Below, one piece after another: positions 6,433 through 10,186 of a stretch of 10,186 bases of DNA; position 1 is the stretch's first letter; every line of letters starts with the position of its first letter. The translations under genes were made by a program, and so were the position numbers. Location: NCBI GenBank assembly GCA_946611445.1, contig CAMODP010000062.1, forward strand, positions 1 to 10,186, in the 5' to 3' direction. Origin of the DNA: an uncultured Eubacterium sp. Its GTDB lineage: Bacteria; Bacillota; Clostridia; Lachnospirales; Lachnospiraceae. The notes under the pieces were generated by a model that was not told the DNA's origin, did not search any database, and saw nothing but the letters and a program-made list of their open reading frames with translations.

Positions 6433-7425
6433 TCAGGCCAGTGCTTCTCTGAGCACCTCCAGGTTGCTCTCCATGACAGAGAGATACGTCACTCCGTCTG
6501 ACACATCCTTTGATGTAACAGACTGCATCGAATCCATGGTCAGGATCTGCTGATCCCTGGATGCCGTAGTGTCACGGATCGTCTCCGCGATCCTGTGATC
6601 CGTCCCCTCAATCGTCAGGATGGAAGAAAGTGACAGTTCATCCACCTTATTTGCCAGGAACACGATCGTATCAAAACTGGCTTCTGTCTCTGCAGAGCAG
6701 CCCTCGAATGCGGCATAATATGAGAGGCCGCAGTCATCCGTCAGATAGCGGAACGGGAAACGGTCGCCAAAGAGAAGTGTCTTTGTGCCTGCACCGGCAA
6801 CAGCTTCCTGATACTCCGCATCGAGCGCATCCAGTTTCTCCCGGTACGCAGCCGCGTTGGCCAGATAGACATCCGCATTGGCCGCGTCCGCAGCTGCCAT
6901 CGCAGACGCGATCTCTTCCGTGAGGACAGCGGCATTCCGGAGAGAGAGCCACACATGCTCATCGTATTCCGGGCCTTCCTCTTCATGGCCGTCTCCATGC
7001 TCGTGGGCTGTCTCTTCCATGCCCTCAACCAGTTTCTCTTCCTTCACCTTATCTCCGAGCAGATCCAGGAGATTCAATACGGCCATCTCCTTATTGGCAG
7101 CTTCAGCGAGGGCGTCTTCTACCCACTCGTCAGACTCTCCTCCCACGTAAATAAACAGATCACAGGTTGAGATTTTCAGGATATCCTCCGCCGCGGGCTG
7201 AAAGCTGTGCATGTCAATGCCATTGTCCAGCAGCATCGTCACCTCCGCCCTGCCCGGATTGTCGCCCAGGATGTTCATGACCCAGTCGTATTCCGGAAAA
7301 ATTGTCGTGACGATCTGCAGCGGCTCCTGACTGTTTTCATCCATTGTCTCAGCGGGAACGCAGACCGAAAGACTGCAGACTGACAGCGCAGCCGCAGCAA
7401 AAAAACTTATGATTTTCCTTTTCAT
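6433..7425 (-). CDS. znuA: Zinc/manganese ABC transporter substrate-binding protein (ZnuA/AdcA-like)
   Basis: The 330-residue protein has a signal peptide (MKRKII, hydrophobic core to about residue 23, VPA at 23-25 before ETMDE), so it acts outside the membrane. The mature part is a cluster A-I metal-binding fold: IVTTIFPEYDWV (38-49), DMHSFQP (71-77, ligand H73), an acidic His-rich loop HEHGDGHEEE (141-150), DEHVWLS (155-161, ligand H157), then FGDRFPFRYL (219-228). Where classical ZnuA has a third histidine (GHDAF-type), this protein has D221 in GDRF. The cysteines at 17 and 22 have valine at -1, so a canonical lipobox is absent and membrane anchoring is uncertain. GGAGG lies 8 nt before ATG 7425. 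It captures Zn(II), possibly Mn(II), for the downstream ATPase and permease. The metal is inferred from the His-rich loop and operon context. Confidence 0.92.
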   Translation of the reverse strand: MKRKIISFFAAAALSVCSLSVCVPAETMDENSQEPLQIVTTIFPEYDWVMNILGDNPGRAEVTMLLDNGIDMHSFQPAAEDILKISTCDLFIYVGGESDEWVEDALAEAANKEMAVLNLLDLLGDKVKEEKLVEGMEETAHEHGDGHEEEGPEYDEHVWLSLRNAAVLTEEIASAMAAADAANADVYLANAAAYREKLDALDAEYQEAVAGAGTKTLLFGDRFPFRYLTDDCGLSYYAAFEGCSAETEASFDTIVFLANKVDELSLSSILTIEGTDHRIAETIRDTTASRDQQILTMDSMQSVTSKDVSDGVTYLSVMESNLEVLREALA

Positions 7426-7463
7426 TTACAAAGCCTCCAGAATGAACTTGATTTCAGGCACAC

Positions 7464-7505
7464 AAAAAAAGGGCCGGTATCTCTCAAAGTGAAGCCCCCG
7501 TACCG
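7464..7505 (-). terminator. Weak hairpin plus T7 tract between regulator and znuA (possible attenuator)
   Basis: On the minus strand CGGTA (7505-7501) can pair with TACCG (7479-7475), and GCCC then TTTTTTT (7470-7464) follow. The stem is short with a 21-nt loop and begins inside the regulator's last codons. It could partly end transcription after the regulator so that znuA levels differ from regulator levels. A T-run alone by chance is the other explanation. Confidence 0.25.
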
Positions 7506-7933
7506 CTGCTCTGCATTTCCCTGCAGCAGTCTTCACACAGCCCGTAGAAGACAGTCCGCAGCGGGTTCAGCCTGAACTGATGCTCTGCAAGCAGGTGCGC
7601 CTGTATCCCGTCCAGTTCTTCACAATGCAGATGGATCAGCTTCCCGCATTTCTCGCATTTACAGTGGAAGCAGACTTCCGCGTCCTCATGGCTCTCCGCC
7701 CCCACATATTCAAAGCAGGCGGGACTGCTGCTGTCCACGATATATTTATTAATGACCCCTTCATCAACCAGGCTTTCCAACTGCCGGTATACCGTCGACT
7801 GACCGATCGGGACTCCCTGCTGTCTGAAATATGCGCACACGTCACCGGCCGTAATATGAACACCGGGTACGGTTTCCAGATAAGCAAGCAGGATTTCCCT
7901 CTGCCTGGTTCTGTACTTTGCCCGCGGCACCAT
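7484..7933 (-). CDS. Fur-family metal-responsive repressor (Zur/Fur/PerR-like)
   Basis: The 149-residue protein has Fur architecture. The N-terminal winged helix carries the recognition segment QSTVYRQLESLVDEGVI (45-61), close to the family consensus (TVYR.L..L...G). The C-terminal metal/dimerisation half contains FEYV (74-77), SHEDAEVCFHCKCEKCGK (81-98) with the structural CxxC pair C93/C96, HLHC (101-104), and a second CxxC at C133/C136 plus C137. These fit a structural zinc site and a second regulatory site. Position as first gene of a znuA-znuC-znuB operon argues for a zinc sensor (Zur), but the operator also looks Fur-like, and an iron or peroxide role is not excluded. GGGAGG precedes ATG 7933. 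It would bind the palindrome at 7981-7997 and repress its own operon when metal-loaded. Confidence 0.92.
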   Translation of the reverse strand: MVPRAKYRTRQREILLAYLETVPGVHITAGDVCAYFRQQGVPIGQSTVYRQLESLVDEGVINKYIVDSSSPACFEYVGAESHEDAEVCFHCKCEKCGKLIHLHCEELDGIQAHLLAEHQFRLNPLRTVFYGLCEDCCREMQSSGTGASL

Positions 7934-7957
7934 GAACCGCCTCCCTCTACTCGAATA

Positions 7958-7972
7958 TGAAAATGATTCCTG
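7958..7972. promoter_or_regulatory. Possible second, degenerate Fur/Zur half-operator
   Basis: TGAAAATGATTCCTG has a good left half (TGAAAAT) and a poor right half compared with the 7-1-7 Fur-type consensus TGATAATNATTATCA. Its centre is 24 bp from that of the better box, between that box and the regulator's start. It could be a second binding site. Confidence 0.35.
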
Positions 7973-7980
7973 AATTTAAT

Positions 7981-7997
7981 TTGAGAATGATTTTCAA
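7981..7997. promoter_or_regulatory. Fur/Zur-type operator
   Basis: TTGAGAATGATTTTCAA is a near-perfect palindrome. The inner 15 bases match the 7-1-7 Fur-family consensus TGATAATNATTATCA at all but two of the 14 defined positions. It lies 48-64 bp upstream of the regulator's ATG, where repression of the operon would be expected. On the minus strand TTGAAA inside the site could also serve as a -35 box, but no convincing -10 follows. Confidence 0.7.
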
Positions 7998-8115
7998 TTA
8001 TGGCACGGATGAAGCGGCATGTCAATAGGCTCAGGGAATCCTTTCTTCCGCATGCTTCTGAACGGCTGCCATTTTTTCAATTCACAGGTTCTACCGAATA
8101 TAGAGCGAACGCCTG

Positions 8116-8143
8116 CTGACAATCCATCGATATCTGCTATCAT
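8116..8143 (+). promoter_or_regulatory. Probable sigma-A promoter of the ECF S-component gene
   Basis: CTGACA (8116-8121) and TATCAT (8138-8143) each match the consensus at 5 of 6 positions, with a 16-nt spacer. The predicted start near 8150 leaves a leader of about 45 nt, too short for a usual vitamin riboswitch. AGAGGAGG lies just before the ATG. Confidence 0.5.
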
Positions 8144-8194
8144 AAATGTGGAACCAGAAGACATCCAGGAATCAGGAGCAAAGAGGAGGACATC

Positions 8195-8728
8195 ATGTCA
8201 GAAAAAACAAAAGAAATCAGCATTACCGGTTTGGGAATTGCGCTTTTTGTCGTTTTCACACTATGCCTGCAGGTACCGGTCTTCGAAAACTATTATCTGT
8301 GTCTGGGCTATATCGTGATGGCTGTATACTGCAGCTGCGTGGGAACACTGAGCGGTACAGTTGTCGGCACAGCCGGTGTGATTCTGTACTGTGTCCTGAC
8401 CGGCGGTCTTCGCGGGATGCCCGGCTGGGCGCTCGGAAATGTGATAATAGGAATCATGACCGGCAATGCTTTCCGGCTCACAGAAAGGCACGCAGGCGGG
8501 ACAATGCGCATCCTTGTCATGGGCACCGCCATGGTGATATCCTGTGCTCTCGGTATACTTGGTGTCAAGTCCCTGACAGAATGCCTTTTGTACGGGCAGC
8601 CATTTGCGGTCAGAGTATTGAAAAACAGCTATGCCTTTACGGCAGACGCAGCCGTGCTTCTGTTCAGCCTTCCGCTGTGCACCATTATAAAAGCCCGGAT
8701 CAGGGACGGCGCATATCTGCGCCGGTAA
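8195..8728 (+). CDS. ECF transporter S component (substrate-binding membrane protein)
   Basis: The 177-residue protein has about six hydrophobic segments (roughly 10-28, 33-50, 52-71, 78-92, 103-122, 146-166), the size and topology of an energy-coupling-factor S component. The segment LTGGLRGMPGWALGNVIIGIMTG (68-90) resembles the conserved proline/glycine-rich middle of the riboflavin/folate-type S proteins. Such proteins bind a vitamin or cofactor precursor and share a housekeeping EcfA-EcfA'-EcfT module, none of which is in this window, so this is a group II (solitary) S component. Substrate is unknown: no riboswitch and no biosynthetic gene adjoins it. It diverges from the zinc operon, but its promoter is more than 100 bp from the Fur-type box, so co-regulation is not implied. 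Confidence 0.82.
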   Translation: MSEKTKEISITGLGIALFVVFTLCLQVPVFENYYLCLGYIVMAVYCSCVGTLSGTVVGTAGVILYCVLTGGLRGMPGWALGNVIIGIMTGNAFRLTERHAGGTMRILVMGTAMVISCALGILGVKSLTECLLYGQPFAVRVLKNSYAFTADAAVLLFSLPLCTIIKARIRDGAYLRR

Positions 8729-8736
8729 AAACCCAT

Positions 8737-8765
8737 TGTAATCCCGCTGTGATAATTGATATAAT
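8737..8765 (+). promoter_or_regulatory. Extended -10 promoter of the XRE-P-loop-CYTH gene
   Basis: TTGTAA (8737-8742), a 17-nt spacer and a perfect TATAAT (8760-8765) preceded by TGA (an extended TGn motif) form a strong candidate promoter. AAGGAGG (8773-8779) is 8 nt before ATG 8788. The leader would be only about 16 nt. The gene is therefore probably transcribed on its own as well as from any read-through of the S-component gene. Confidence 0.65.
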
Positions 8766-8787
8766 CAGCATCAAGGAGGAACAACGT

Positions 8788-10104
8788 ATGGACTACAAAT
8801 TCGGAGACCGTCTGTACAGGCTGCGTCAAAGCGCCGGCCTTACGCAGCGGGCACTGGGAAACATGGTGGGTGTGACTGACAAAGCTGTTTCGCGCTGGGA
8901 AACCGGAGCCGCAAAGCCGACGACACAGACGCTTCGCAGGCTGGCAGAACTCTACCATATCTCTGTAGATGAACTGTTGAAGCTGCGGGATGAGAGAAAA
9001 GATCCGAAGCAGATCACCAGGATCGTCCTGACAGGCGGTCCGTGCGCCGGCAAGACGACGGCTCTCTCCTGGATCAAAAATGACTTTACACGGAAAGGGT
9101 ACGCGGTACTGATCGTCCCGGAGACCGCGACGGAGCTGATCACCGGCGGCGTGGCCCCCTGGACCTGTTCTTCAAATATGAAATATCAGCAGTTTCAGAT
9201 GAAGCTGCAGCTGGAAAAGGAAAAGATTTTTCTGGAAGCTGCCGAGGGTATGAAAGAAGACAGGATCCTGGTCGTCTGCGACAGGGGCTGCCTGGACAAT
9301 AAAGCCTACATGGATCCCTTGGAATTCTCGGGCGTACTCGCAGGGCTCGACTTATCGGAAGTTGAACTGCGGGACAGCTATGACGCGGTCTTTCATCTGG
9401 TGACGGCGGCAAAGGGGGCTGTGGATTTTTACACCACTGCCAACAATGAAGCCAGGAGCGAAAGCGTAGAGCAGGCCGCCGCCCTGGATGACAAGCTGAT
9501 CGCCGCCTGGACCGGGCACCCGCACCTGCGGGTCATCGACAACACAGCAGATTTTGAGACCAAAATGAAAAGGCTTCTATCGGAAATTTCATCGTTCCTC
9601 GGCGAGCCTGAGCCATTTGAAATAGAGCGGAAATTCCTGATCCGGTATCCGGACCTGTCCTGGCTGGACAGTCTGGACAATTGTGAGAAGATCGAAATCA
9701 TCCAGACATACCTGCGATCAAAAAATGATGAAGAAGTGCGCGTCCGCCAGAGAGGCGCAGACGGACATTTTGTCTATTACGAGACGCGTAAAAGAACGCT
9801 CAGCGGCGCCAGACGGGTGGAAGTGGAAAAGCGTCTGTCCAGGGATGAATACATAAGGCGCCTTTTGGATGCGGACACCCGCAAAAAACAGATCCGGAAA
9901 ACCAGATATTGTCTCACCTGGGACAACCAGTATTATGAGATCGATATCTATCCCTTCTGGTCGGACAGAGCCATTCTGGAGATTGAGCTGCGGGATGAAG
10001 AACAGTCCTTCCGGATACCGCCGGAGCTGACAGTGATCCGGGAAGTAACGGATGACAGCGCCTACCGGAATGAATCCCTGGCAAGCGGAACACTGCCTGA
10101 ATAG
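8788..10104 (+). CDS. XRE DNA-binding / NadR-Ttd14-like P-loop NTPase / CYTH-domain fusion protein
   Basis: This 438-residue protein has three domains. Residues 5-66 form an XRE (Cro/CI) helix-turn-helix: LRQSAGLTQRALGNMVGVTD, then AVSRWETG. Residues 76-270 form a P-loop domain with Walker A GGPCAGKTT (83-91), PETATELITGG and a Walker-B-like ILVVCDRG (160-167); it resembles the AAA_28 (NadR/Ttd14) group. Residues 276-432 form a CYTH/triphosphate-tunnel domain: EIERK (278-282, the ExExK motif), RVRQRG (328-333), ETRKRT, VEVEKRLSRDEY, YEIDIY and ILEIEL (396-401), supplying the alternating acidic and basic strands of the tunnel. The likely role is a transcription factor or DNA-bound enzyme that senses or hydrolyses a nucleotide or polyphosphate; the exact substrate is unknown. 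The frame is open further upstream, but ATG 8788 has an ideal AAGGAGG, and the extension overlaps the S-component gene out of frame. Confidence 0.9.
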   Translation: MDYKFGDRLYRLRQSAGLTQRALGNMVGVTDKAVSRWETGAAKPTTQTLRRLAELYHISVDELLKLRDERKDPKQITRIVLTGGPCAGKTTALSWIKNDFTRKGYAVLIVPETATELITGGVAPWTCSSNMKYQQFQMKLQLEKEKIFLEAAEGMKEDRILVVCDRGCLDNKAYMDPLEFSGVLAGLDLSEVELRDSYDAVFHLVTAAKGAVDFYTTANNEARSESVEQAAALDDKLIAAWTGHPHLRVIDNTADFETKMKRLLSEISSFLGEPEPFEIERKFLIRYPDLSWLDSLDNCEKIEIIQTYLRSKNDEEVRVRQRGADGHFVYYETRKRTLSGARRVEVEKRLSRDEYIRRLLDADTRKKQIRKTRYCLTWDNQYYEIDIYPFWSDRAILEIELRDEEQSFRIPPELTVIREVTDDSAYRNESLASGTLPE

Positions 10105-10108
10105 AAAT

Positions 10109-10132
10109 AGAGCCGGTCTTCCGGCTCTTTTT
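10109..10132. terminator. Intrinsic terminator, probably bidirectional
   Basis: AGAGCCGG (10109-10116), loop TCTT and CCGGCTCT (10121-10128) form a perfect 8-bp GC-rich stem followed by a T5 run. It starts 4 nt after the stop of the XRE-P-loop-CYTH gene. On the minus strand the stem is followed by ATTTCTATTC, so it may also end the convergent gene on the right. Confidence 0.9.
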
Positions 10133-10133
10133 C

Positions 10134-10186
10134 CTACCCTGGCCGGAATTCCTCCGGTATTTCTCTGCGCAGGGTATTCAGCACCC
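10134..10186 (-). CDS. 3' end of a convergent gene, partial, unknown
   Basis: On the minus strand a frame entering from the right edge reads VLNTLRREIPEEFRPG and stops at TAG 10136-10134, directly beside the terminator. The residue mix looks like a real C-terminus and the position fits a convergent gene sharing the terminator. Only 16 codons are visible, so no family can be named, and another frame is also open. Confidence 0.4.
   Translation of the reverse strand, partial: VLNTLRREIPEEFRPG

Noticed and set aside
8081..8115. GGTTCTACC resembling part of a purine riboswitch core
   Set aside because: The matching ATGG and GGACTAT segments and the P1 stem of the aptamer are missing, and the likely promoter lies downstream of this motif.
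8146..8787. Upstream extension of the XRE-P-loop-CYTH frame by 214 codons
   Set aside because: It overlaps the S-component gene in another frame, reads as Arg/Cys-rich nonsense, and would skip the strong promoter and AAGGAGG site before ATG 8788.

Overview
The window looks like chromosomal DNA of a Gram-positive anaerobic Clostridia bacterium, most likely a gut Lachnospiraceae-type organism. This is inferred from strong AGGAGG-type ribosome binding sites, moderate GC content, an ECF-transporter S component, an adc/znu-type zinc operon led by a Fur-family regulator, MATE and GNAT genes, and a fucose-permease-like MFS transporter beside a UroD-family protein. No rRNA, tRNA, CRISPR array, integrase or insertion sequence was recognised.

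Layout. Positions 1-1160 (minus) hold most of an MFS transporter that runs off the left edge. A divergent 298-bp gap, T-rich in its left half and rich in hairpins in its right half, separates it from a UroD-superfamily gene (1459-2700, plus). Behind that gene is a short coding-like relic (2746-2838) and a perfect 11-bp-stem palindrome (2847-2872) facing a GNAT acetyltransferase (2878-3375, minus). A MATE efflux transporter (3490-4839, plus) diverges from the GNAT gene.

Positions 4861-7933 (minus) are a compact metal-uptake operon, read right to left: Fur-family regulator, zinc/manganese-binding protein (ZnuA-like), ATPase (ZnuC-like, probable GTG start) and permease (ZnuB-like, overlapping the ATPase by 8 bp). 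A Fur/Zur-type operator lies just upstream of the regulator, so the operon is probably autorepressed when metal is plentiful.

Divergent from this operon is a six-helix ECF S component (8195-8728, plus) of unknown vitamin or cofactor specificity. After it, under its own strong promoter, comes the most unusual gene: a 438-residue fusion of an XRE DNA-binding domain, a NadR/Ttd14-like P-loop domain and a CYTH (triphosphate tunnel) domain (8788-10104). It ends in a clear intrinsic terminator. The last bases probably hold the 3' end of a convergent gene.

The best candidate for an undescribed system is the XRE-P-loop-CYTH protein, which looks like a one-protein nucleotide or polyphosphate sensor/regulator. 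The hairpin-rich leader of the UroD gene, the REP-like palindrome and the Fur/Zur operator region are secondary leads.
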